From Bacteroidota bacterium (GTDB lineage: Bacteria > Bacteroidota > Bacteroidia > Sphingobacteriales > Sphingobacteriaceae): a stretch of DNA of 18,450 bases. The DNA lies in assembly GCA_013286985.1 (NCBI GenBank), contig JABDEQ010000056.1, positions 1 through 18,450 of the forward strand, read 5' to 3'. Position 1 is the first letter of the stretch. Each line of letters starts with the position of its first letter. Shown one piece after another: positions 7,641-15,075 of this stretch. Position numbers and translations under genes: made by a program. The notes under the pieces were generated by a model, which ran no database searches, was not told the DNA's origin, and saw only the letters and a program-made list of their open reading frames with translations.

Positions 7641-7648
7641 TACTTTTG
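7641..7648 (+). promoter_or_regulatory. -7 box immediately before ribD
   Basis: TACTTTTG is an exact TAnnTTTG match that ends 4 nt before the ribD ATG. On the opposite strand a similar one-mismatch box, TTACTTTG (7631 to 7624), sits 4 nt before the prmC ATG. The two form a compact divergent promoter pair with almost no 5' untranslated regions. No clear -33 element is visible for either. Confidence 0.5.
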
Positions 7649-7652
7649 CAGC

Positions 7653-8699
7653 ATGGTTCAGCACGAAAAATTTATGCAGCGCTGTTTGGAACTGGCAGAA
7701 CTGGGGATGGGCTATGTGAGTCCAAACCCAATGGTTGGCGCTGTTGTTGTTCATAATGATCGCATAATAGGCGAGGGCTTTCACCATAAATATGGCGAAG
7801 CCCATGCCGAAGTAAATGCTATTAAACAGGTTATCGATCAATTTGATAATGCAGCCGAATTGCTGAAAGACTCGGGTATTTACGTCTCCCTTGAGCCCTG
7901 TGCGCATTATGGCAAAACACCGCCATGTTCAGATCTGATTATTAAACACCAGATACCAAAAGTAGTAGTTGGCTGTCGCGATCCTTTTGACCAGGTAAAC
8001 GGAAAAGGAATTGAAAAGCTACGAACTGCCGGAGTTGAGGTAATTACCGGCGTTTTGGAGGATGAATGTAAATGGCTCAACAGACGATTTTTTACAAGGA
8101 TTCAAAAACACCGCCCTTATATCATTTTAAAATGGGCACAAACACCCGATGGTTTTTTTGCGCCGGAAGGTGATAGTCAACATTGGATAACCGGCCTTGA
8201 ATCGCGCAAGTTGGTGCATCAATGGCGAAGCGAAGAAGACGCCATACTGGTGGGTAAAAATACTGCTGCAATTGATAATCCCCAGTTAAATGTACGCTAT
8301 CACCATGGAAAGTCTCCCAAAAGAATAGTAATAGACCGCAGGTTGGAGCTAAATGAAAACCTGAATTTGTTTGATCAATCGGTTGATACTTTCATATTTA
8401 ACGAGGTAAAAACTGATGTCGCAGGAAAAAACAAATACATTCAGCTGGAAGATTTTGAGCGTTACGTTCCTCATTATATTTTATATCAGTTGTACCTGCA
8501 GGATATTCAATCTGTCATTATAGAAGGAGGTGCTTTTACACTAAATAAATTTATAGAGGCCGGATTATGGGACGAAGCACGTATTTTTACCGGCGGAAAT
8601 AATTTTAACGAAGGAATAAAAGCGCCATCATTATCCGGCGAAACTTCCAAACAATTTTCCGTTGGATCTGATAAATTAATTATATTACACCATAGTTGA
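7653..8699 (+). CDS. ribD: Riboflavin biosynthesis deaminase/reductase RibD
   Basis: A 348-residue bifunctional cytoplasmic enzyme of riboflavin synthesis. It deaminates the pyrimidine ring of 2,5-diamino-6-ribosylamino-pyrimidinone 5'-phosphate, then reduces the ribosyl side chain with NADPH. The N-terminal deaminase domain (1 to about 145) has zinc-ligand and proton-donor motif HAE (H51, E53) and PCAHYGKTPPC (C83, C92). The reductase domain (about 150-348) begins RPYIILKWAQTPDG and carries the NADPH-binding VEGG-type motif IIEGGAFTLNKF (289-300). The start at 7653 gives the usual MxxHEKFMQRCLELA opening; an internal ATG at residue 8 would remove it. A permease gene follows 84 bp downstream on the same strand. 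Confidence 0.97.
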   Translation: MVQHEKFMQRCLELAELGMGYVSPNPMVGAVVVHNDRIIGEGFHHKYGEAHAEVNAIKQVIDQFDNAAELLKDSGIYVSLEPCAHYGKTPPCSDLIIKHQIPKVVVGCRDPFDQVNGKGIEKLRTAGVEVITGVLEDECKWLNRRFFTRIQKHRPYIILKWAQTPDGFFAPEGDSQHWITGLESRKLVHQWRSEEDAILVGKNTAAIDNPQLNVRYHHGKSPKRIVIDRRLELNENLNLFDQSVDTFIFNEVKTDVAGKNKYIQLEDFERYVPHYILYQLYLQDIQSVIIEGGAFTLNKFIEAGLWDEARIFTGGNNFNEGIKAPSLSGETSKQFSVGSDKLIILHHS

Positions 8700-8783
8700 C
8701 CGGCAAAAATAAGGTTAGGGCTATTATATGTTAGCATATTTTAAACCGTTATCTTAAAAATCACATCAACTTATAACCGTCGC

Positions 8784-9641
8784 ATGATATATATATTACT
8801 AAGTATTTGCTGTAGTGTTGCTGTTTCCATAATGTTAAAGCTGGCTAAACGGTATCATATTGATGTTTACCAGGCCATTACATGGAATTATTCCATGGCC
8901 ATTTTTTTAAGCTGGGTGTTTCTCAAACCACAGTTACAAAATCTGCAAAATGCCCCCTTTTTTAGTTATGCGCTGCTGGCGTTATTATTACCGGCGTTAT
9001 TTGTCATACTGGCATCGTCGGTACGGTTATCGGGTATTGTGCGTACAGATGTAGCACAACGATTATCTTTATTTATTCCGGTTATTGCTGCGTTTCTGCT
9101 TTTTCAGGAAAAAATGACCACGCTGAAACTGATAGGCATTATATTGGGCTTTACTGCCATTATATGTTCAATACCATGGCAAAATAAAAATACGGTAAAA
9201 CGGAAGAGCACCAACGCGTGGATCTATCTGCTGATAGTTTTTGCAGGTATGGGGGTAATTGATGTGTTGTTTAAACAAATAGCAGCAGACACGGCCGTTA
9301 ATTACAATACCTCACTTTTTATAGTTTTTGTGCTTGCCTTTGTTTTTGCTCTTGCTGGTCTATTGTTCCAGGTGTTTAATAAAACTATGCGCTTTTCGTG
9401 GCCGCATATTTTTATTGGATGGGCTTTGGGGGTAGCTAATTTTGGCAATATATTGTTTTACCTGAAAGCGCACAAAGCATTAGCCGACCAACCATCGACC
9501 GTTTTTTCCGCAATGAATATTGGGGTAATTGTTGTTGGGGCCCTAACCGGGATTATTATTTTTAAAGAGAAACTGAGCCTGGTTAACAAAGCAGGCATTG
9601 TAATAGCTATTATTGCCATTGTTATAATGGCTAAATCTTAA
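8784..9641 (+). CDS. EamA/DMT family permease
   Basis: A 285-residue inner-membrane protein of the drug/metabolite transporter superfamily. Ten hydrophobic segments are visible in two halves of five, with the internal repeat typical of EamA proteins: about 1-20, 31-48, 60-80, 91-107, 113-130, then 145-163, 177-196, 207-226, 238-259 and 267-283. The short loop LFQEKMT (106-112) and its counterpart FKEKLS (260-265) mark the ends of TM4 and TM9. Substrate is unknown; placement after ribD does not by itself show riboflavin transport. It is followed 7 bp later by the YigZ gene, so the two are almost certainly co-transcribed. The start is ATG at 8784, and no Shine-Dalgarno is evident. Confidence 0.9.
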   Translation: MIYILLSICCSVAVSIMLKLAKRYHIDVYQAITWNYSMAIFLSWVFLKPQLQNLQNAPFFSYALLALLLPALFVILASSVRLSGIVRTDVAQRLSLFIPVIAAFLLFQEKMTTLKLIGIILGFTAIICSIPWQNKNTVKRKSTNAWIYLLIVFAGMGVIDVLFKQIAADTAVNYNTSLFIVFVLAFVFALAGLLFQVFNKTMRFSWPHIFIGWALGVANFGNILFYLKAHKALADQPSTVFSAMNIGVIVVGALTGIIIFKEKLSLVNKAGIVIAIIAIVIMAKS

Positions 9642-9648
9642 AGTTTTA

Positions 9649-10263
9649 ATGCTTTTTGAAGATACTTATCGTACTATAGAAAAACCCACCGCAGGAATAT
9701 TTCGCGACCGGGGAAGTAAGTTCCTGGCTTATGCTTATCCAATAAGCAGCGAGGCTGAAATCAAAAATTTACTGCTGCTTTTAAAAAACGAACACCCAAA
9801 AGCAAATCATCATTGCTGGGCAATACGCATAGGTATAGACCGAATTGTATTCAGGATAAATGATGATGGAGAGCCCTCTGGTACAGCGGGTAGACCTATT
9901 TTAAATACATTATTATCACATGATCTGACGAATGTATTGGTTGTAGTAATTCGCTATTTTGGAGGGACGCTTCTGGGTGTGCCCGGCTTAATAAACGCCT
10001 ATAAATCTGCTACTGATGAGGCGCTGAAAACGGCAATCGTTATAGAAAAAACGGTAAATGATTTTTACACCATCAACTTTGAATACCTGCAAATGAATGA
10101 TGTAATGAAGATTATTAAGGATGATAATGTTACTGTAATTAATCAGGAATTCGATAATAGTTGCCGCATAAAAGTGTCCATCCGCAAAACACAGGTAAAC
10201 GCAACGCTGGGCAAGCTGAATAAGATTGCCAATCTGACAGCCAAATACGACTATAGTATGTAG
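9649..10263 (+). CDS. yigZ: YigZ/IMPACT family protein (UPF0029)
   Basis: A 204-residue cytoplasmic protein. The N-terminal Impact/UPF0029 domain (about 15-125) shows FRDRGSKFLAYAYPI, KANHHCWAIRIG, the diagnostic NDDGEPSGTAGRPIL (71-85) and IRYFGGTLLGVPGL (101-114). The C-terminal part (about 140-200) fits the small DUF1949 ferredoxin-like domain. Relatives include yeast Yih1 and mammalian IMPACT, which modulate Gcn2; in bacteria the function is not established and a nucleic-acid/ribosome role has been suggested from structure. Its TAG stop (10261-10263) lies within the left arm of a GAGACG palindrome, so the repeat abuts or supplies the end of the gene. Protein length is normal, so nothing important is missing. 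Confidence 0.94.
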   Translation: MLFEDTYRTIEKPTAGIFRDRGSKFLAYAYPISSEAEIKNLLLLLKNEHPKANHHCWAIRIGIDRIVFRINDDGEPSGTAGRPILNTLLSHDLTNVLVVVIRYFGGTLLGVPGLINAYKSATDEALKTAIVIEKTVNDFYTINFEYLQMNDVMKIIKDDNVTVINQEFDNSCRIKVSIRKTQVNATLGKLNKIANLTAKYDYSM

Positions 10264-10293
10264 AGACGTAAGCAAGGAAGCTAACGTCTCTAC
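10260..10293. repeat. GAGACG palindromic repeat, copy 1 (yigZ/mgtA)
   Basis: A perfect 10-bp inverted repeat GTAGAGACGT (10260-10269) and ACGTCTCTAC (10284-10293) with a 14-nt loop containing a further AGC/GCT pair. It lies between convergent yigZ and mgtA, includes the yigZ stop codon, and shares its core with a second copy at 15956-15986. It is a likely bidirectional terminator as well as a member of a dispersed repeat family. Confidence 0.85.
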
Positions 10294-10310
10294 ATTAATT
10301 CAATTATAGC

Positions 10311-13025
10311 TTATAACCACTGGTGGAACTTATTAATAAACCAGTTTTTTATAAATTGAGTTAAAAAGCAATAAGCTGCCAGTATAGCTATCAACCATGG
10401 GAAAAACGCAAATGGCATAGGTTGTAACTTAAATGCAGCAGCCAGGGGCGAGAACGGCAAAAATATGCCGATAGCTATAATAGCCGTTGTTAACGCTATA
10501 ACCGGCGCCGTGGCCCAGCTTTGTATAAACGGAATTTTACGTGTACGGATCATATGAATAATGAGTGTTTGCGACAACAAACTTTCAATAAACCACCCTG
10601 TTTGGAAAAACCCCTGATGTGCAGGTGAGTTAGCCTTAAATACAAACCACAATACGGCAAAAGTAGCGTAATCAAAAATTGAACTGATTGGCCCAACATA
10701 AAACATAAACTTTCCGATACCGCTAGCATCCCATTTTCTTGGTGTGGTAATATAATCGTCATCCATGGTATCCCAGGGGATGGATATTTGCGATATATCG
10801 TACAATAAATTATTGATCAATATTTGAATAGGCAGCATTGGTAAAAATGGGAGCAGTGCACTGGCACCCAGCATGCTGAACATGTTGCCAAAATTGCTGC
10901 TGGCAGTCATCTTTATGTATTTGATAATATTGCCAAAAGTCCGCCGGCCGTAAATAACGCCTTTGCGCAGCACCATCAAATCTTTTTCTAACAGGATGAT
11001 GTCGGCGCTTTCTTTGGCAATATCTACAGCTGTATCAACTGAAATCCCTACATCCGAGTCTCTCAATGCGGCGGCATCGTTTATTCCATCGCCCATAAAG
11101 CCAACGGTATGGCCTTTTGCCTGCAATATTTTAACCACACGCGATTTTTGTATAGGACTTAGCTTAGCCAATATACTTACACTATCTATTTGGGCGGTAA
11201 GTTCTTCGTCGCTCATTTGTTCCAAATCGCGCCCTAATAAAACATTGGCAAACGGTATGCCTACATCCTTGCAAATCTTCTTAGCAACAATCTCGTTATC
11301 GCCGGTTAAAACTTTAATCTCAACACCCAGCTTATGCAAAGCTTCAATAGCAGGACCTGCTGATGGTTTTGCCGGATCTAAAAAACCGATAAAGCCGGTT
11401 AGTATCATGTCGCTTTCATCGGCCACATTGTAGTTTAAAGGCCTTTTATCGTACTCTTTAACTGCAACCAGCAACACGCGCAAACCTTCTTCATTAAGCT
11501 CCCTTGATTTTTTCAATACCAATTCCCGCATTGTAGCATCCATCGGGATAATATCGTCTTTGTCAATTTGCAGACTGTTATCCTCTCCCGGATCAAATGC
11601 ATGGCTGCACAAATCAAGCACTTCTTCAACTGCTCCTTTACAAATTAATAAATGCTTGTGATTCTTCTCCTCCAAAATAACCGACATGCGGCGGCGCTGA
11701 AAATCAAAAGGGATCTCATCTATCTTGGTGTATGATTCGCCTTCCTTTATGCAGGAGTGAATATCCACATGCTCTAAAACGGCCACATCGAGCAAATTTT
11801 TAAGCCCTGTTTGATGAAAACTGTTCAAATAGGCCCATTTCATTACCTCGTTATCTTCGTGCCCATAAACGTTTAAATGGCGCTCCAATACAATTTTGTC
11901 CATGGTAAGCGTACCTGTTTTATCGGTACACAGAATATCCATGGCACCTATATTTTGTATAGCATTCAGCCTTTTAACCACCACTTTACGTTTGGACATA
12001 TTAACCGCGCCTTTAGCCAAGTTAGCAGTTACAATCATCGGTAACATTTCAGGAGTTAATCCTACGGCAATTGAAATGCCGAAAAGCAACGCCTGCAGCC
12101 AATCGTGCTTGGTAAAACCATTAATCAGGAAAACCAGGGGAACCATTACCAACATAAAGCGGATCAATAACCAGCTCACACTGTTTACGCCTTTATCAAA
12201 ACTGGTTTCGGCACGTTTGCCAACCAGCGACTTTGATAATGATCCAAAATAGGTTTCTTCTCCTGTATTAACTACCACGGCTGTAGCTGTTCCGCTCACC
12301 ACATTAGTGCCCATAAAGCAGATGTTGCCCAAATCAAGTGGCGATTGTCTGGATGCGTCGGCTATAGCATTTCCAACTTTTTCTACAGGTATCGCTTCTC
12401 CTGTTAACATGGATTGACTTACAAATAAGTCTTTCGAATGTGTAACACGTATATCTGCAGGAATCATATCACCGGCAGAAAGTTGTATAATATCTCCCGG
12501 CACGATTTTTTTGATATCGATCTCGATTTTTTCTTCAGCCCGTATTACGGTAGCAGTCGTCGTTACCATCGACTTTAATTTCTCTGCTGCCTTATTACTT
12601 CTAAACTCCTGAACAAAACGCAGCATGGCACTTAGCATTACCATGGTACCTATAACCAATACGGTGGTATAATCCTGGTCGGCGGGTAACTGGATAATTA
12701 CATCAGTAATCAATGAAATAACGGCCAAAATGATTAATACAGCTATAAACGGGTTAAAAAAAGCCTGAAAAAACTGAACGTACCATTTCGGTGCTTTTTC
12801 ATGGGTTACTTCGTTTAAGCCGAAAAGATGCAGCCTGTCGCGTACCACATCTGCAGAAAGCCCGGCCGGGTTGCTTTCCAATATATTCAATGATTCTTCG
12901 CTCTCGCAGGCGGCTATATTTTTAAGCTTTATAATGGAAGCCGTATCAAACTCGCCCGCGTTGTGTCCGTTATTACGTTGTACAGGGTTGTATTTTTTTA
13001 TTTTCTCTTTTATAGCGGTTGTCAT
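10311..13025 (-). CDS. mgtA: Magnesium-translocating P-type ATPase MgtA
   Basis: A 904-residue inner-membrane P3B-type ATPase that imports Mg2+ using ATP. In order: N-terminal cytoplasmic segment and cation-ATPase N domain (about 35-105), TM pair with actuator domain (LTGEAIPVEK, 207-216), TM4 with the MgtA-type ion site LTPEMLPM (323-330), phosphorylation motif DKTGTLT (D368), nucleotide-binding domain with KGAVEEVLDLC (463-473), TGDN (574-577) and hinge GDGINDAAA (646-654), then six C-terminal TM segments (about 700-900). Length matches E. coli MgtA (898). The start ATG at 13025 is fixed by an AGGAGG 7 nt upstream, rare in this phylum, and overlaps the stop of a possible 23-aa upstream ORF. 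The 3' end converges on yigZ, with the GAGACG hairpin between. Confidence 0.97.
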   Translation of the reverse strand: MTTAIKEKIKKYNPVQRNNGHNAGEFDTASIIKLKNIAACESEESLNILESNPAGLSADVVRDRLHLFGLNEVTHEKAPKWYVQFFQAFFNPFIAVLIILAVISLITDVIIQLPADQDYTTVLVIGTMVMLSAMLRFVQEFRSNKAAEKLKSMVTTTATVIRAEEKIEIDIKKIVPGDIIQLSAGDMIPADIRVTHSKDLFVSQSMLTGEAIPVEKVGNAIADASRQSPLDLGNICFMGTNVVSGTATAVVVNTGEETYFGSLSKSLVGKRAETSFDKGVNSVSWLLIRFMLVMVPLVFLINGFTKHDWLQALLFGISIAVGLTPEMLPMIVTANLAKGAVNMSKRKVVVKRLNAIQNIGAMDILCTDKTGTLTMDKIVLERHLNVYGHEDNEVMKWAYLNSFHQTGLKNLLDVAVLEHVDIHSCIKEGESYTKIDEIPFDFQRRRMSVILEEKNHKHLLICKGAVEEVLDLCSHAFDPGEDNSLQIDKDDIIPMDATMRELVLKKSRELNEEGLRVLLVAVKEYDKRPLNYNVADESDMILTGFIGFLDPAKPSAGPAIEALHKLGVEIKVLTGDNEIVAKKICKDVGIPFANVLLGRDLEQMSDEELTAQIDSVSILAKLSPIQKSRVVKILQAKGHTVGFMGDGINDAAALRDSDVGISVDTAVDIAKESADIILLEKDLMVLRKGVIYGRRTFGNIIKYIKMTASSNFGNMFSMLGASALLPFLPMLPIQILINNLLYDISQISIPWDTMDDDYITTPRKWDASGIGKFMFYVGPISSIFDYATFAVLWFVFKANSPAHQGFFQTGWFIESLLSQTLIIHMIRTRKIPFIQSWATAPVIALTTAIIAIGIFLPFSPLAAAFKLQPMPFAFFPWLIAILAAYCFLTQFIKNWFINKFHQWL

Positions 13026-13093
13026 GATATTTCCTCCTGTTGTCTTTTCAATAATGCAATGCTATTACCGGCATTACCAGTAATAGGGGCCAT
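13022..13093 (-). CDS. Possible 23-aa upstream ORF overlapping mgtA
   Basis: An ATG at 13093 opens a 23-codon frame ending in TGA at 13024-13022. The ATGA overlap with the mgtA start is the arrangement seen in translationally coupled pairs. The peptide begins MAPITGNAGNSIALL and ends KRQQEEIS; the QEE codons contain the mgtA Shine-Dalgarno. A weak purine stretch (TAGGG) precedes its ATG. It matches no family I recognise, and a frame this short could be open by chance. Enteric mgtA genes are controlled by a short leader peptide (MgtL), so a leader function is a reasonable but unproved idea. Confidence 0.35.
   Translation of the reverse strand: MAPITGNAGNSIALLKRQQEEIS
13033..13038 (-). promoter_or_regulatory. 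Strong Shine-Dalgarno of mgtA
   Basis: AGGAGG (13038 to 13033) sits 7 nt before the mgtA ATG, an ideal spacing. Bacteroidota genes seldom use such sites and no comparable site was found before the other genes here. It fixes the mgtA start and suggests special translational control or acquired DNA. Confidence 0.8.
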
Positions 13094-13099
13094 TTGCCC
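13053..13099 (-). promoter_or_regulatory. Overlapping hairpins in the mgtA leader
   Basis: Three structures can be drawn. CTATTAC/GTAATAG (13062-13068 with 13080-13086) is a perfect 7-bp stem with an 11-nt loop. AATGC (13058-13062 or 13053-13057) can instead pair with GCATT (13071-13075), which lies in the loop of the first. AGGGGC/GCCCT (13085-13099) brackets the ATG of the upstream ORF. The first and second compete, as in a switch. Whether the RNA folds this way is inference. Confidence 0.35.
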
Positions 13100-13188
13100 T
13101 ATTTTTATTTAGCACAATAAAATTGCTGCAGCCGGGATGGCCGTTAACAGATTTTTAATTGTTTTTTGATTATTTAGAAAAGAAACAT

Positions 13189-13386
13189 TCAGCCCGGACC
13201 GCTGATTGCACAATGCAGGTGATAAATGAAATTAAAAAAAGAAAGTTTTTTGAAAATGATTGCAGCAAATGCCCATTCAGCTAATTGAGGTTTAGCTGGT
13301 GTAAGTGCAAAACAGCAGATGGCAAGCAAATGCCATACAAATCTGTGTGCCCTCACTGGTAACCAGATTGGCAGATTTAATATCAT
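13189..13386 (-). pseudogene. Possible DoxX-like gene remnant
   Basis: Within the roughly 380 bp between the mgtA leader and the truncated plug-protein gene, one minus-strand frame (65 codons) contains FVWHLLAICCFALTP followed by AKPQLAEWAFAAIIF. This resembles the DoxX-like pattern of a hydrophobic helix, a P-x-P-x-L-x-EWAYAG segment and then a further helix ending near FISHLAVG (here FNFIYHLHCAISGPG). The usual four-helix protein is 110-140 residues, so the N-terminal half is missing and the reading is degraded. No start is convincing. The alternative is a chance ORF; the match rests on memory of the family only. Elsewhere in 13094-13476 I see no other coding sequence. Confidence 0.3.
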
Positions 13387-13455
13387 GCTGATAACTATAA
13401 CTCGGGCCTGCGTCCATTTTAATTGTTGTTGAATAAGTACAAATGCGCGTACTCT

Positions 13456-13463
13456 TAATTTTG
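13456..13463 (+). promoter_or_regulatory. -7 box at the truncation point of the plug-protein gene
   Basis: TAATTTTG is an exact TAnnTTTG match. Transcription would start near 13468-13472, almost exactly where recognisable protein homology begins (about 13477). The nearest upstream TTG lies 24 nt away, too far for an ideal -33. It may be a relic of another gene's promoter brought next to the fragment by the deletion. Confidence 0.35.
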
Positions 13464-13476
13464 ATGCAAAGGTACG

Positions 13477-14946
13477 CTTTTTACAGAAGAGGGCGACCCG
13501 GTTAGCGAGCGTATTGCCTTTATACGGAAAGAAAGTGATTTGTTAAATATCGCTGTTAACGGCGACCAGCCGGCTTACAACACCAGACAAATGGTTAAGT
13601 TAAATGTGCTGGCTAAGAGTAACGATCAACCGGCTCAGGGCGTATTTTCAATGTCGGTAATTGATGACTCAAAAGTTCCTTTTGATGAAAATGCAGAGAC
13701 CACCATTTTAACCAATTTATTACTTACATCTGATATTAAAGGCTATATCGAAAAGCCGAATTATTATTTTAATCATCCTGATGCTAAAGTGTTTGCTGAT
13801 TTAGATGTTTTGTTGTTGACGCAGGGTTACCGTCGTTTTTCATACGATGGTATCATGACCGACAAATATCCAACTATACGCTATATGCCGGAAACTTCGA
13901 TGAGCATAACAGGGACGTTAAGAGCCAACAATGGCATCCCGGTAAATAAAGGTAATGTGCATTTGTATATTGCCGATAAAAATTATTCGGCAAATACAAT
14001 TACCGATGCCGACGGTAAATTTGCATTCAACAATTTAACGTTCAGCGATTCATCCAAAGTAAATGTAAGTGCCCGTAATAATACGCGCGCGAGTGAGATG
14101 GTGCTTTCCGTGGATGGTGACCTTAGTCAAAGAGTTTCGGTAAACTTTAATTCGCCCGATGAAGTACTGAATATTGATAGTTCGCTCAGTGCGTATTTGA
14201 AAAACAGCAAAATTCAATATAACAATACCAATGTTTTAAAAGAAGTTGTGATACGCGATACTAAAATTGTTAAAACCGTTAGCCATAAAGATTATGGCAG
14301 TTTAGCAAGTTTAAGTGCTGATGCTGACCATACTGTGCCGGGAAGTTTGTTTGGTGGCTGCGCAAACGCACTGGAATGTTTAAAGGCGCTGGCCAACGGC
14401 ATGACGTTTGACAATGACAACTTCTATGTTATGCGCGATTACAGCCAGGGAAAAAGAATTCCGGCAGCTATATTTATGAGGGGGGAAATAATTGATATTA
14501 ATACTTTAAACAGCATCAATACCAATGAAATTGAATCTGTCGAGATATTCTTTAAAGATGAATTGGGCCTTATTAATAGTGCATATGGAACTAACGGAGC
14601 AATAGTAATCAACATGAAAAAAGCTCCGGAGACTCAAAAAATCACCTTACAGGAGTTGAAAAGCATCATACCGCAGCAAAATGAGGTGAATTTTACACCT
14701 AAAGGTTATGCCAGGGTAAGAACCTTTTATTTGCCCAGATATAGCGGCCCAAGGGAAAGCCAACCCGGCAAATTAGATGGACGCAGTACCATTTACTGGA
14801 ATCCTAACATCATTACTGATAAAACCGGAAATGCATTGGTTGAATATTTCAACTCTGATGGTAAGGGCACCTATCGTGTAATTATAGAAGGTATTGATAA
14901 AGATGGCAATTTAGGCCGACAGGTATTTCACTATACCGTAAAATAA
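13477..14946 (+). pseudogene. TonB-plug/MG2-type surface protein, 5' end missing
   Basis: About 490 codons of the C-terminal part of a Bacteroidota outer-membrane-associated protein normally near 800 residues. Homology-like sequence begins LFTEEGDPVSERIAFIRKE at 13477, with an in-frame TGA just before (13462-13464). The first usable start is TTG at 13540. Domains in order from that TTG: end of an alpha-2-macroglobulin MG-like region (1 to about 130, FSMSVIDDSKVP), a CarboxypepD_reg-like beta domain (about 127-190, SITGTLRANNG with TDADGKFAF), a TonB plug-like domain (about 230-365, NVLKEVVI and YGTNGAIVI), and a C-terminal FNSDGKGTYRVIIEG domain. The signal peptide, N-terminal MG2 domains and anchor are gone, so export is unlikely. 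The rest of the frame is intact, which points to a recent 5' deletion. Confidence 0.8.
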
Positions 14947-15006
14947 GGCATAATTAAAAAAACCACAGGCCATTACGTTGGAATTTTAAACATTTTGACC
15001 CGTTGT

Positions 15007-15021
15007 TTGCTGTATAAGCAA
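15007..15021. terminator. Small hairpin downstream of the plug-protein fragment
   Basis: TTGCT (15007-15011) and AGCAA (15017-15021) form a 5-bp stem with a 5-nt loop about 60 bp after the stop. A T-rich stretch follows only 10 bp later. This is a weak candidate terminator; the rest of 14947-15064 shows nothing distinct. Confidence 0.2.
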
Positions 15022-15064
15022 CCAAATATTACTTTTTAAAGTATATCAAAACAACACACTTCAG

Positions 15065-15072
15065 TAATTTTG
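15065..15072 (+). promoter_or_regulatory. -7 box immediately before the AurF-like gene
   Basis: TAATTTTG is an exact TAnnTTTG match ending 3 nt before the ATG at 15076. It overlaps the TTG at 15070 that would otherwise be a possible start, which favours the ATG. If used, the transcript would be leaderless or nearly so. Confidence 0.5.
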
Positions 15073-15075
15073 TTT

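Noticed and set aside
7620..7907. N-terminal extension of the prmC frame by 96 codons
   Set aside because: It lies antisense within ribD, has no family similarity, and the ATG at 7619 gives the normal PrmC N-terminus.
13199..13420. Other short frames in the mgtA/plug-protein gap, including a minus-strand ATG near 13417
   Set aside because: The roughly 42-codon frame has no recognisable motif and overlaps the DoxX-like frame; it cannot be supported.
13350..13453. Short palindromes CTGGTAACCAG and AGTAC/GTACT upstream of the plug fragment
   Set aside because: They are too short to separate from chance and have no fitting position relative to a promoter or gene.
15070..15075. TTG start for the AurF-like gene
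   Set aside because: The TTG is part of a TAATTTTG promoter box, and an ATG lies two codons later.
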